A stretch of 64,000 nt of DNA, from the NCBI RefSeq assembly GCF_025751435.1, contig NZ_JAOWKY010000004.1, forward strand, positions 248,001-312,000, read 5' to 3'. Each line of letters opens with the position of its first letter. Positions within the stretch are counted from its first letter, which is position 1. The notes below the pieces were generated by a model. That model was given only the letters and a program-made list of their open reading frames with translations. It did no database searches and was not told the origin of the DNA. This stretch comes from Albidovulum marisflavi (GTDB lineage: Bacteria > Pseudomonadota > Alphaproteobacteria > Rhodobacterales > Rhodobacteraceae). The position numbers were made by a program, and so were the translations under genes. Below are positions 25,442 to 34,258 of the stretch, piece after piece.

Positions 25442-26310
25442 GCCCCGCCCTCCCCTCGCCGCCTGGCAAGCGCCAGCGCGCCGTCAAGCGATGTTCCCAA
25501 AGGCGCCTTTACCCTGGCCGAGAGATCGGCCCCAAGCCAATCCGCATAGGCGGGGCCAAGGCCGCCCATCAGGCAAAGCGGTTCGTCGTGGCGATGGTCA
25601 AGGGTGGTCAGGCATGCGCGGATATAGTCCGCGCCTTCCCGCATCAAGGACGCGCCCACCGTATCACCCGCCAAGGCCGAGGCGACGATGCGCGGTGCGA
25701 GGGTCGCAAAGTCCGCAGCGCTTGCCCCGGTCGAAAACAGCACGACATTGGCTGCGCTGTTCTCGTGCTCGGAAAGAAGATCCCGCGTCAGGTCGGAATG
25801 CGGGCGAAGCCCGTCGACCGCCAGCATCAACTCCTCAAGCAGTCGCCGGCCAAGACGGGCGCCTGAAGCCTGGTCTCCGATGGGCAGGCCCCAACCGCCC
25901 AGAACGCGGATCCCTGCGCCGGACTGACGCCCCACGAAGGATCCTGTGCCGATCGCCGCGACCGCCCCCCAGCGCGACCCAAGCGCACCGGCTATGGCGG
26001 TGGGCTGATCATCGGTGACCACCGCGTCGCGCAGGGGCAATGCCGCAGCCACGCGCGCTGACATCTCTGGCGTCATCACTCCGGCCAACCCGACATGCGC
26101 CAGGGCGTGGACCAGTTCGCCAGGATCAAGCCCCGCACGCCCCGCCAGATCGGCAATCAGCGCATTGACGGCGCGCATGGCGGCGTCGAAGCGCATGGCG
26201 TTCGCCGGTCCACCGCGCACCTCGATCCGCCGGTCGCCATCAACCAGCACGGCGCGGCTTGATGTGCCGCCGCCATCGATGCCGATGTACAGGTTGGGGC
26301 TCATAGTCAT
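25438..26310 (-). CDS. BadF/NAGK-type amino-sugar kinase
   Basis: A 290-residue ASKHA-fold kinase with phosphate-1 motif GIDGGGTSSRAVLVDG at about 9-24, AIGTGSFVGRQ near 122 and GDQASGARLGRRLL near 148-161. This family contains N-acetylglucosamine kinase, glucosamine kinase GspK and the clostridial MurK, which phosphorylates both MurNAc and GlcNAc. With murQ and nagA alongside, a 6-kinase for MurNAc and/or GlcNAc is the best guess. ATG at 26310 is preceded by AGG of the operator repeat; an ATG two codons later is possible. Confidence 0.85.
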   Translation of the reverse strand: MTMSPNLYIGIDGGGTSSRAVLVDGDRRIEVRGGPANAMRFDAAMRAVNALIADLAGRAGLDPGELVHALAHVGLAGVMTPEMSARVAAALPLRDAVVTDDQPTAIAGALGSRWGAVAAIGTGSFVGRQSGAGIRVLGGWGLPIGDQASGARLGRRLLEELMLAVDGLRPHSDLTRDLLSEHENSAANVVLFSTGASAADFATLAPRIVASALAGDTVGASLMREGADYIRACLTTLDHRHDEPLCLMGGLGPAYADWLGADLSARVKAPLGTSLDGALALARRRGEGGA

Positions 26311-26313
26311 GAA

Positions 26314-26331
26314 GATACCTATATAATACCT
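26314..26331 (-). promoter_or_regulatory. Operator copy 1 of the amino-sugar regulon
   Basis: On the minus strand this is AGGTATTATATAGGTATC, containing two AGGTAT units 11 bases apart (one helical turn). It includes TATTAT/TATATA, a likely -10, and its last AGG lies 7 bases before the kinase ATG. Transcription from this -10 would give an almost leaderless mRNA. Confidence 0.65.
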
Positions 26332-26425
26332 ATTGAGTTTATGAAAGTGAAAAACGGGCTTCCGGATTGCGGAAATCCCTAAATCTGTCGTGATTTCTCT
26401 GCGTACGACAAAAATTCTGGACAAA

Positions 26426-26443
26426 AGGTATTATATAGGTATC
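26426..26443 (+). promoter_or_regulatory. Operator copy 2 of the amino-sugar regulon
   Basis: AGGTATTATATAGGTATC on the plus strand, identical over 18 bases to the copy at 26314-26331 but facing murQ. It overlaps the likely -10 (TATTAT or TATATA) of the murQ promoter, and the murQ ribosome-binding site AGGAGG follows at 26456-26461. Confidence 0.65.
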
Positions 26444-26466
26444 GTATTCGTGACAGGAGGATTCGA

Positions 26467-27399
26467 ATGGCGCTGCCACGCACCGAGGACCTGCATCCGG
26501 ACGCGACGGGCCTCGACACCTGTTCCGGGGTCGAGGCGCTGACGCGCCTGCTTTCGGGGCAATCAGAGGCCCTTTCTGTGGTCGCGCACGCGTTCCCCGC
26601 GATTGAAGTTGGTGCTGGGTTGATGGCGGACGCGCTGCGTGGCGACGGGCGCATCGTGTATGCCGGCGCGGGGTCGTCCGGACTGATGGCGATGGCGGAT
26701 GCTCTTGAGTTGCCTGCAACCTTTGGCATCGACCCAGACAGGATCGAGATCCTGATGGCGGGCGGCCTGCCCCGTGACTCCAGAATGCCCGGCAGTTCTG
26801 AAGATGATGCCGCCTCTGCCGAGCGCGAAGCAGGCTTGATCCGACGCGGTGATGTCGTGGTTGCGGTCGCTGCGTCGGGTAGCACGCCCTACGCGCTGGC
26901 GGTCGCGAAAGCCGCCCGCGCGGGGGGCGCCAGCGTCATCGCGATCGCGAACAACGAAAACGCTCCGATCTTCGATCTGGCAGACGTTTCCATCTGCCTC
27001 GCGACGCCGCCCGAGGTGATCGCCGGATCCACCCGCATGGGTGCGGGTACGGCGCAGAAGGTGGCGCTGAACTTGATGTCGACTCTGATGGGCATCCGCC
27101 TGGGGCAGATTTACGACGGCATGATGGTTGGCCTTGTCGCCGACAACGCAAAACTGCGCGGACGGGCACGCGGCATCGTGGCGCGGATCGCGGGATGCGG
27201 CGCAGACGCGGCCGAGATGGCGCTTGCCGCCGCGGATGGTGCCGCGAAGCCCGCCGTCCTGATCGCCCGCGGAATGTCCCCCGATGCAGCGGCGCATGCC
27301 CTTCGCGAAAGCAACCAGAACCTCCGCGCCGCGCTTGCGCACATCAACAGCCCCGGCCGGAACACCCGACCTGACACGACCAACAAAGGGAGAGGATGA
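26467..27399 (+). CDS. murQ: N-acetylmuramic acid-6-phosphate etherase
   Basis: MurQ cleaves the lactyl ether of MurNAc-6-phosphate, giving GlcNAc-6-phosphate and D-lactate. The 310-residue SIS-domain protein shows YAGAGSSGLMAMADALELPATFG (in parts, near 57-80), GGLPRDSRMPGSSEDD near 99-114 with the catalytic glutamate region, VAVAASGSTPYALA near 136 and ANNENAPI near 162. AGGAGG lies 5 bases upstream. It opens the plus arm, whose next gene overlaps its stop codon. Confidence 0.95.
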   Translation: MALPRTEDLHPDATGLDTCSGVEALTRLLSGQSEALSVVAHAFPAIEVGAGLMADALRGDGRIVYAGAGSSGLMAMADALELPATFGIDPDRIEILMAGGLPRDSRMPGSSEDDAASAEREAGLIRRGDVVVAVAASGSTPYALAVAKAARAGGASVIAIANNENAPIFDLADVSICLATPPEVIAGSTRMGAGTAQKVALNLMSTLMGIRLGQIYDGMMVGLVADNAKLRGRARGIVARIAGCGADAAEMALAAADGAAKPAVLIARGMSPDAAAHALRESNQNLRAALAHINSPGRNTRPDTTNKGRG

Positions 27400-28652
27400 T
27401 GACCAGAAGAACACTTGCCGGCCTGATGCTGACAACAGCCTTGCTGGGGACCGGCGCCGCGGCCCAGGACGTGACGCTGACGATCGAGAGCTGGCGCAAC
27501 GACGACCTGTCGATCTGGCAGGACCAGATCATTCCCGCCTTCGAGGCCGCCAATCCCGGCATAAAGGTCGAGTTTACGCCCTCCGCCCCGGCGGAATACA
27601 ACGCCGCGCTGAATTCTAAACTTGACGCGGGCACCGCGGGCGACCTGATCACCTGCCGCCCCTTCGACGCCTCGCTTGCGCTTTACGACGGGGGCAAGCT
27701 TGCCGACCTGTCCGACCTTGGGGCCATGGCCAACTTCTCGGACGTGGCCAAATCGGCGTGGCAGACGGACGACGGCGCCCACACATTCTGCGTGCCCATG
27801 GCATCCGTCATCCACGGATTCATCTACAACAAGGATGCCTTTGCCGAACTGGGGATCGAGCCGCCTGCGACAGTGGACGAATTCTTTGCCGTACTCGACA
27901 AGATCAAGGAGGACGGAACCTACATCCCGATGGCGATGGGTACCAACGACCAGTGGGAAGCGGCGACGATGGGCTACCAGAACATCGGCCCGAACTACTG
28001 GAAGGGCGAGGAAGGGCGCCGCGCCCTGATCGCAGGTAATCAGAAGCTGACGGATGAGCCTTGGGTGGAACCGTATCGCCAGCTCGCACGCTGGGGAGCG
28101 TATCTTGGCGACGGGTATGAGGCGCAGACCTATCCCGACAGCCAGAACCTGTTCACCTTGGGCCGTGCCGCGATCTACCCGGCCGGATCGTGGGAGATTT
28201 CGGGATTCAACGCGCAGGCCGATTTCGAGATGGGCGCCTTCCCGCCGCCAGTCGTGAACGCGGGCGATGAGTGCTACATCTCGGACCACACCGACATCGC
28301 GATCGGCCTCAACGCGGCAAGCCCCAACGCGGAAGCGGCCCGCACCTTCCTGGAATGGGTGGGCTCGGCCGAATTCGCCAGCCTCTACGCCAACGCCCTG
28401 CCCGGCTTCTTTTCGCTCAACTCCGCCCCGGTCGAGATGGCGGACCCGCTGGCGCAGGAGTTCGTGTCCTGGCGCGACAAATGCCAATCGACGATCAGAT
28501 CGACCTACCAGATCCTGTCGCGCGGAACCCCGAACCTTGAGAACGAGACCTGGAACGCCTCTGCCAACGTGATCCGGGGGGCAGAGTCGCCAGAGGACGC
28601 GGCCGCGCGCCTGCAAGCCGGGCTCGCATCCTGGTACGGACCGCAGCAGTAA
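27396..28652 (+). CDS. ABC sugar-binding protein (family 1)
   Basis: A 418-residue periplasmic binding protein with a signal peptide ending GTGAAAQ near residue 24 and the family-1 layout: VTLTIESWRNDDLSIWQDQIIPAFE, then FTLGRAAIYPAGSWEISGF near 252-270. It is the specificity component of the importer encoded downstream. Position after murQ and under the shared operator suggests GlcNAc, chitooligosaccharide or MurNAc as ligand. Two adjacent ATGs (27396 and 27399) are possible; the second is better spaced from AGGGAG. Confidence 0.9.
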   Translation: MMTRRTLAGLMLTTALLGTGAAAQDVTLTIESWRNDDLSIWQDQIIPAFEAANPGIKVEFTPSAPAEYNAALNSKLDAGTAGDLITCRPFDASLALYDGGKLADLSDLGAMANFSDVAKSAWQTDDGAHTFCVPMASVIHGFIYNKDAFAELGIEPPATVDEFFAVLDKIKEDGTYIPMAMGTNDQWEAATMGYQNIGPNYWKGEEGRRALIAGNQKLTDEPWVEPYRQLARWGAYLGDGYEAQTYPDSQNLFTLGRAAIYPAGSWEISGFNAQADFEMGAFPPPVVNAGDECYISDHTDIAIGLNAASPNAEAARTFLEWVGSAEFASLYANALPGFFSLNSAPVEMADPLAQEFVSWRDKCQSTIRSTYQILSRGTPNLENETWNASANVIRGAESPEDAAARLQAGLASWYGPQQ

Positions 28653-28663
28653 GGCCATAAACC

Positions 28664-28706
28664 GGCCGCCGCACGCGGCCCATGCAGGGGGCGCCATGCC
28701 CCCTGC
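28664..28706 (+). promoter_or_regulatory. Tandem hairpins between binding protein and permease genes
   Basis: GGCCGC (28664-28669)/GCGGCC (28675-28680) and GCAGGGGGC (28684-28692)/GCCCCCTGC (28698-28706) are perfect stems with no T run, located just after the binding-protein stop. This is where transporter operons carry mRNA-stabilising or partial-termination hairpins that keep the binding protein in excess. Confidence 0.6.
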
Positions 28707-28741
28707 CCCGACAAGGCGAAGCAGCGAAAGGAGCACAGGAA

Positions 28742-29653
28742 ATGGCGACCCGTTCCCGCGCCCATGTCATCGTGTTCCTCGCGCCGGCGGTCCTTGTCTA
28801 CACCGCGGTGATGATCTGGCCGCTTTTCAACACGCTCAGACTGGCGCTTTACACATCAGGCGAAGAAGGTCGCGTTTTCACGGGGCTTGCAAACTTTGCA
28901 ACGCTTTTCGGCGATCCGCGCTGGTCCGGGGCGTTCTGGAACGCCTTGGGGAACAATTTCTGGTTCTTCTTCATCCACATGATCGTTCAAAATCCGATCG
29001 GCATCGCGCTGGCCGCGATCCTCAGCCATCCGCGGCTGCGCTTCGCCGCGCTTTACCGGTCAGCCATCTTCATCCCCACGATCCTGTCGTTCGTCATCGT
29101 GGGCTTCGCCTGGAAGCTGATCCTGTCGCCGATCTGGGGGATCGCCCCCTCGATGTTGGACGCGGTCGGGCTGAAATCTCTGTTCGCCCCGTGGCTTGGG
29201 CGCGAAAGCTCGGCTCTGACGACGCTGGCGTTGATTTCGGTCTGGCAGTTCGTCGGCATCCCGATGATGCTGATCTATGCGGCGTTGCTGTCCATTCCCG
29301 AAGAAATCCTCGAAGCGGGCGAGATTGACGGCATTACCGGATGGGCAGCCTTCTGGTGGATCAAGCTGCCGCTGATCCTGCCCTCGATAGGCATCATCTC
29401 GATCCTGACTTTCGTCGGCAATTTCAATGCTTTCGACCTGATCTATGCATCGCAGGGCGCGCTGGCCGGGCCGGATTTTTCGACTGACATCCTGGGCACT
29501 TTCCTTTACCGCACCTTCTTTGGCTTCCAGCTGCAGCTGGGCGACCCGCACATGGGATCGACCATCGCGACGGCCATGTTCGCGATCATCCTGGCGGGCG
29601 TATGCATCTATCTGTTCGCCATCCAGACGCGCATGCGGCGCTATCAGTTCTGA
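28742..29653 (+). CDS. ABC sugar transporter permease 1 (MalF/UgpA type)
   Basis: A 303-residue inner-membrane protein with six predicted helices, starting RSRAHVIVFLAPAVLVYTAVMIW. The EAA loop that contacts the ATPase is seen as EEILEAGEIDGITGWAAFWWIKLPLI near 205-230 (in parts). AGGA precedes the ATG at 28742. It forms the transmembrane channel with the second permease. Confidence 0.92.
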   Translation: MATRSRAHVIVFLAPAVLVYTAVMIWPLFNTLRLALYTSGEEGRVFTGLANFATLFGDPRWSGAFWNALGNNFWFFFIHMIVQNPIGIALAAILSHPRLRFAALYRSAIFIPTILSFVIVGFAWKLILSPIWGIAPSMLDAVGLKSLFAPWLGRESSALTTLALISVWQFVGIPMMLIYAALLSIPEEILEAGEIDGITGWAAFWWIKLPLILPSIGIISILTFVGNFNAFDLIYASQGALAGPDFSTDILGTFLYRTFFGFQLQLGDPHMGSTIATAMFAIILAGVCIYLFAIQTRMRRYQF

Positions 29654-29662
29654 GGGAGTAGG

Positions 29663-30502
29663 ATGCACAAGGCCCGCCACAACCCACTGAACTCGATTGC
29701 GGCGCATGCGGCGCTTCTGACCTGGACGGCGATCGCCCTGTTCCCTGTGGTCGTGATCCTGATCAACTCGTTCAAGACGCGCAAGGCGATCTTCCGTGAA
29801 CCCCTTGCGCTGCCCTCGGCCGACAGCTTTTCGCTGGTCGGATACCAGACGGTCATGAGGCAGGGGGACTTCTTTCTGTACTTCCAGAACTCGATGATCG
29901 TCACCGTGGTCTCGCTGGCCTTCATCCTGCTTTTCGGCGCCATGGCAGCTTTCGCCCTCAGCGAATACCGGTTTCGAGGCAACGCGCTGATGGGGCTCTA
30001 CCTGGCGCTTGGCATCATGATCCCGATCCGCATCGGAACCGTCGCGATCCTGGACCTTATGGTTCAGACCGGCCTTGTTAACACGCTGATGGCGCTGATC
30101 CTGGTATACACGGCGCAGGGGCTTCCGCTGGCTGTTTTCATCCTGTCCGAGTTCATGCGTCAGGTGTCCGACGACCTGAAGAACGCGGGGCGGATCGACG
30201 GGCTGAGTGAGTACCGGATATTCTTCCGTCTGGTTCTGCCGCTTGTCCGACCCGCCATGGCAACGGTCGCGGTGTTCAACATGATACCGATCTGGAACGA
30301 CCTGTGGTTCCCGCTGATCCTGGCGCCGGGTGAGGCGACGAAGACGCTGACGCTTGGCTCTCAGGTGTTCATCGGCCAGTTCGTGACCGACTGGAACGCG
30401 GTGCTTTCCGCGCTCAGCCTGGCGATCCTGCCTGTGCTGATCCTCTACGTCATCTTCTCGCGGCAACTGATCCGCGGCATCACTTCGGGGGCGGTGAAAT
30501 GA
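29663..30502 (+). CDS. ABC sugar transporter permease 2 (MalG/UgpE type)
   Basis: A 279-residue permease with six predicted helices. The start LTWTAIALFPVVVILINSFKT and the EAA motif DLKNAGRIDGLSEYRIFFRL near 170-190 are typical of the MalG-type subunit. Nine bases separate it from permease 1 and its stop overlaps the next start codon (ATGA). Confidence 0.92.
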   Translation: MHKARHNPLNSIAAHAALLTWTAIALFPVVVILINSFKTRKAIFREPLALPSADSFSLVGYQTVMRQGDFFLYFQNSMIVTVVSLAFILLFGAMAAFALSEYRFRGNALMGLYLALGIMIPIRIGTVAILDLMVQTGLVNTLMALILVYTAQGLPLAVFILSEFMRQVSDDLKNAGRIDGLSEYRIFFRLVLPLVRPAMATVAVFNMIPIWNDLWFPLILAPGEATKTLTLGSQVFIGQFVTDWNAVLSALSLAILPVLILYVIFSRQLIRGITSGAVK

Positions 30503-31533
30503 AAGTTCTGATCGCCGGGCTTGGAAATATGGGGAAAAGCCACGCGCTTGCCCATCACAACAACCCCGCCGCCGAGATCGTTTCTCTGGTGAACCGTAGC
30601 GCCGTCACCCTTCCGCCCGAGCTGCAATCCTATCCACTTTACAATGACTTCGATCAGGCGCTTGAAGCGACAAGGCCGGATGTCGCGGTCATCGCAACCT
30701 ATTCCGACAGCCATGCCGATTATGCCTGCCGCGCGATCGAGGCGGGTGCCCACGTCTTCGTGGAAAAGCCCTTGGCAACGACGGTGTCGGACGCGCGCCG
30801 CGTCGTCGCTTGCGCGAAGACCCATGCGCGCAAGCTTGTCGTCGGTTACATCCTGCGCCACCATCCGTCCTGGCAGCGGCTGATCGCCGAAGCCCGTTCG
30901 CTTGGCGGGCCCTATGTGTTTCGCCTGAACCTGAACCAGCAATCCACCGGCGCGACCTGGGAAACGCACAAGTCGCTGATGCAGACCACGCCGCCCATCG
31001 TCGATTGTGGCGTCCACTACGTCGATGTGATGTGCCAGATCACCGATGCCAGGCCCGTACGCGTTCACGGCATGGGGCTGCGCCTGTCCGACGAGATTTC
31101 CCAGAACATGTACAATTACGGGCAGTTCCAGGTCGTCTTTGAAGACGGGTCCGTCGGCTGGTACGAGGCCGGCTGGGGCCCGATGATGTCCGAGGTCGCG
31201 TATTTCGTGAAGGACGTGATCTCGCCGGGCGGATCGGTCTCGATCCTGTCGGGGATGCACCCGGAAAGCGACAGCGTCGAGGGACATACCAAGGTTGGCG
31301 CGTTGCGCATCCACCGGGCCGACGGCAGCGACAGCGACGTGTCTTTCCCCGACGAACCGGGTCACCAGGCGCTGTGTGACGCCGAGCAGGAGTTCCTGCT
31401 GCGCGCGATTGCCGAGGACATTGACCTGACGCGTCACATGGAGGACGCGGTCGTCTCATTAGCCATCTGCCTGGCCGCGGACGAAAGTATCCGCACCGGA
31501 CACGCCATTGACCTCACGGGACTCTGGAAATGA
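30499..31533 (+). CDS. Gfo/Idh/MocA-family oxidoreductase
   Basis: A 344-residue NAD(P)-dependent enzyme. The Rossmann motif GLGNMGKSHA is at about 7-16, the family EKP motif in HVFVEKPLATT near 87-97, and a substrate histidine candidate is in VDCGVHYVDVMCQI near 170-183. It is translationally coupled to the permease and to the ATPase, so it belongs to the imported sugar's pathway. Its reaction is unknown: oxidation, epimerisation or NAD-dependent glycoside cleavage (as in GH109 members of this fold) are all possible. Confidence 0.85.
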   Translation: MKVLIAGLGNMGKSHALAHHNNPAAEIVSLVNRSAVTLPPELQSYPLYNDFDQALEATRPDVAVIATYSDSHADYACRAIEAGAHVFVEKPLATTVSDARRVVACAKTHARKLVVGYILRHHPSWQRLIAEARSLGGPYVFRLNLNQQSTGATWETHKSLMQTTPPIVDCGVHYVDVMCQITDARPVRVHGMGLRLSDEISQNMYNYGQFQVVFEDGSVGWYEAGWGPMMSEVAYFVKDVISPGGSVSILSGMHPESDSVEGHTKVGALRIHRADGSDSDVSFPDEPGHQALCDAEQEFLLRAIAEDIDLTRHMEDAVVSLAICLAADESIRTGHAIDLTGLWK

Positions 31534-32528
31534 CCGCACTAAAGCTTGAAAACGTACAGAAATCCTTTGGTGATATTCATGTCCTCAAGGACATAGACCT
31601 TGAAGTGGCGGAGCGGGAGTTCATTGTCTTCGTCGGCCCATCCGGCTGTGGCAAGTCCACACTGCTTCGCGTGATCGCGGGGTTGGAAGATGCAAGCGGC
31701 GGGCGCGTCATGATCGGCGGGCGCGATGTGACAAGAACACCCCCGGCCAAGCGCGGGATATCAATGGTATTTCAGTCCTACGCGCTTTATCCCCACCTCG
31801 ACGTCGAGGGCAACATGGCGCTTGGACTGAGGCAGGCTGGCGAGGAGCGCAAGGTCATCGCAGAGCGCATCGCCACGGCGGCAAGCATGCTTTCGCTGGA
31901 ACCCTACCTCAAGCGCAGGCCTGCCGAACTGTCCGGAGGTCAGCGGCAAAGGGTGGCGATCGGGCGTGCCATCGTGCGCAAGCCCGACCTTTTCCTGTTC
32001 GACGAACCGCTGTCGAACCTTGACGCGGCGCTGCGCATGGCCACGCGGGTGGAAATCGCGCGCCTTCATCGTGAACTTGGCGCGTGCATGGTCTATGTGA
32101 CCCACGACCAGACCGAGGCGATGACGCTTGCCGACCGGATCGTCGTCCTGCGCGACGGTCGTATTGAACAGGTCGGCAGCCCCATGGAGCTTTACAACGA
32201 TCCTGCAAACCAGTTCGTCGCAGGCTTTCTGGGATCACCGTCCATGAACTTCCTGGCGGCCGGTCCCCTCGGCGCACCGGGAGAGGTGCTGGGAATCCGG
32301 CCAGAGCATCTTGGTGTCGTGGCCCAGGGTCCGCTACGCGGCCGGATCAGCCATGTGGAAAGGCTGGGGGGCGATACGAACCTGCTGGTCACGACCCCGC
32401 AGGACGAGACGGTGACGGTCCGACTTTTCGGTCAGCACGATCACAGGATGGGCACGGAAATCGCACTGGATTTCGACCGCGCGCGCGCCTTGTCCTTCGA
32501 TGCGGCGGGAAAGCGGCTTCGGCCCTGA
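31530..32528 (+). CDS. ABC sugar transporter ATPase (MalK/UgpC type)
   Basis: A 332-residue ATPase with Walker [10 protein letters not shown] near 36-44, signature [15 protein letters not shown] near 133-147, Walker [13 protein letters not shown] near 155-166, and a C-terminal TOBE/OB regulatory part. It energises the importer formed by the two permeases. It is the last gene of the plus arm, 43 bases before guaA; no terminator is obvious in that gap. Confidence 0.93.
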   Translation: MTALKLENVQKSFGDIHVLKDIDLEVAEREFIVFVGPSGCGKSTLLRVIAGLEDASGGRVMIGGRDVTRTPPAKRGISMVFQSYALYPHLDVEGNMALGLRQAGEERKVIAERIATAASMLSLEPYLKRRPAELSGGQRQRVAIGRAIVRKPDLFLFDEPLSNLDAALRMATRVEIARLHRELGACMVYVTHDQTEAMTLADRIVVLRDGRIEQVGSPMELYNDPANQFVAGFLGSPSMNFLAAGPLGAPGEVLGIRPEHLGVVAQGPLRGRISHVERLGGDTNLLVTTPQDETVTVRLFGQHDHRMGTEIALDFDRARALSFDAAGKRLRP

Positions 32529-32571
32529 CTTGGCCCTTGCGCAAGCGCGGGAAGCCCCCTATTCCCCGGCC

Positions 32572-34128
32572 ATGACACAGCATGACCGCCTTCTTATCAT
32601 CGACTTCGGCAGCCAGGTGACGCAGCTGATTGCGCGCCGCCTGAGAGAGCTGAACGTCTACTGTGAAATCCACCCGTACCAGAACGTCACCGACGACTTC
32701 CTTCGGGAATTCGCACCGAAGGCGGTGATATTCTCGGGCGGCCCGGCCTCGGTCTTTGCCGACGGCGCGCCGATGCCGCCGAAGACAGTCTTCGATCTGG
32801 GTGTTCCGATCCTTGGTATCTGCTACGGCCAGCAGGTGATGATGCACTGCCTGGGCGGCAAGGTGGAGCGCGGCCACGGCACGGCTGAATTCGGACGCGC
32901 ATTCGTCACCCCGAAAGGTGCCGCGTTGCATATCCTTGACGGCTGGTTCGCGGACGGCCGTGAACAGGTCTGGATGAGCCACGGCGACCACGTGAGTGCG
33001 ATCGCCCCAGGGTTCGAGGTATATGGCACATCGCCCAACGCGCCCTTCGCGGTCACAGCCGATGTCGCGCGCAATTTCTACGCCGTGCAGTTCCACCCCG
33101 AGGTGCACCATACGCCGAAGGGCGCGAAGCTTTACGAGAATTTCGTCAAGCTCGCGGGCTTCAAGGGCGACTGGACCATGGGTGCCTATCGCGAAGAGGC
33201 GATCAGCAAGATCCGTGAGCAGGTCGGCGATCAGAAGGTGATCTGCGGGCTGTCGGGCGGCGTCGACAGTTCCGTCGCGGCGGTGCTGATCCACGAGGCG
33301 ATCGGCGACCAGTTGACCTGCGTCTTCGTGGACCACGGCCTGTTGCGGCTGGGCGAGGCGGAGCAGGTCGTGACCATGTTCCGCGACCATTACAACATGA
33401 CGCTGATCCATGCGGACGAAAGCGACCTTTTCCTTGGCGCGCTGGAGGGGGTTTCCGACCCTGAGGTCAAGCGCAAGACGATCGGCAAGCTCTTCATCGA
33501 CGTGTTCCAGAAACACGCGAATGAGGTCGGCGGGGCGAAGTTCCTGGCGCAGGGGACGCTTTACCCGGACGTGATCGAAAGCGTGTCGTTCAGCGGCGGG
33601 CCTTCGGTCACGATCAAGAGCCATCACAACGTTGGCGGCCTGCCCGAGAAGATGGGGCTGAAGTTGGTCGAGCCCCTGCGGGAGCTTTTCAAGGACGAGG
33701 TCCGGGCCCTGGGCCGCGAACTAGGCCTGCCGCAAACGTTCATCGGCCGTCATCCCTTCCCCGGCCCCGGCCTTGCGATCCGTTGCCCGGGCGAGATCAC
33801 CCGCGAAAAGCTGGACATCCTGCGCCAGGCGGATGCCGTCTACATCGACCAGATCCGCAAGCACGGGCTTTACGACGAGATCTGGCAGGCGTTTGCAGCG
33901 ATCCTGCCCATGCGGACGGTGGGCGTGATGGGCGACGGGCGCACCTACGACTATGCGTTGGCGCTCCGTGCGGTGACGAGTGTCGACGGCATGACGGCCG
34001 ACTACTACCCGTTCACCCACGACTTCCTTGGGGAAACCGCCACGCGGATCATCAACGAGGTCCAAGGTGTGAACCGCGTCTTCTACGACTGCACCTCGAA
34101 GCCGCCGGGAACGATCGAACTTGAATGA
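32572..34128 (+). CDS. guaA: GMP synthase (glutamine-hydrolysing)
   Basis: GuaA aminates XMP to GMP. The 518-residue protein has the class I glutaminase domain ([13 protein letters not shown] with the catalytic cysteine near 84, and FHPEVHHT near 174), the ATP-pyrophosphatase P-loop [11 protein letters not shown] near 228-238, and the GMPS C-terminal dimerisation domain ([17 protein letters not shown]). ATG at 32572 gives the usual [20 protein letters not shown] start; earlier in-frame codons overlap the end of the ABC ATPase gene. Confidence 0.97.
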   Translation: MTQHDRLLIIDFGSQVTQLIARRLRELNVYCEIHPYQNVTDDFLREFAPKAVIFSGGPASVFADGAPMPPKTVFDLGVPILGICYGQQVMMHCLGGKVERGHGTAEFGRAFVTPKGAALHILDGWFADGREQVWMSHGDHVSAIAPGFEVYGTSPNAPFAVTADVARNFYAVQFHPEVHHTPKGAKLYENFVKLAGFKGDWTMGAYREEAISKIREQVGDQKVICGLSGGVDSSVAAVLIHEAIGDQLTCVFVDHGLLRLGEAEQVVTMFRDHYNMTLIHADESDLFLGALEGVSDPEVKRKTIGKLFIDVFQKHANEVGGAKFLAQGTLYPDVIESVSFSGGPSVTIKSHHNVGGLPEKMGLKLVEPLRELFKDEVRALGRELGLPQTFIGRHPFPGPGLAIRCPGEITREKLDILRQADAVYIDQIRKHGLYDEIWQAFAAILPMRTVGVMGDGRTYDYALALRAVTSVDGMTADYYPFTHDFLGETATRIINEVQGVNRVFYDCTSKPPGTIELE

Positions 34129-34134
34129 CCGATG

Positions 34135-34161
34135 AAAAGCCCCGCGATGACGGGGCTTTTT
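34135..34161 (+). terminator. Intrinsic terminator of guaA
   Basis: AAAAGCCCCG (34135-34144) and CGGGGCTTTT (34151-34160) form a 10-bp stem ending in a T run, beginning seven bases after the guaA stop. Confidence 0.85.
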
Positions 34162-34191
34162 CATGTCCGATGACAGGTTCCAGGACACCAG

Positions 34192-34213
34192 GACAGGCCC
34201 CCCGCCTGTCTTT
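34192..34213 (+). terminator. Second terminator-like hairpin after guaA
   Basis: GACAGGC (34192-34198) and GCCTGTC (34204-34210) pair perfectly around five C, followed by TTT. It may back up the guaA terminator. Confidence 0.45.
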
Positions 34214-34258
34214 CAGGCTTCACCGTTTCCGCCGGTGCAAGTGCGGGATGGTTATCCA

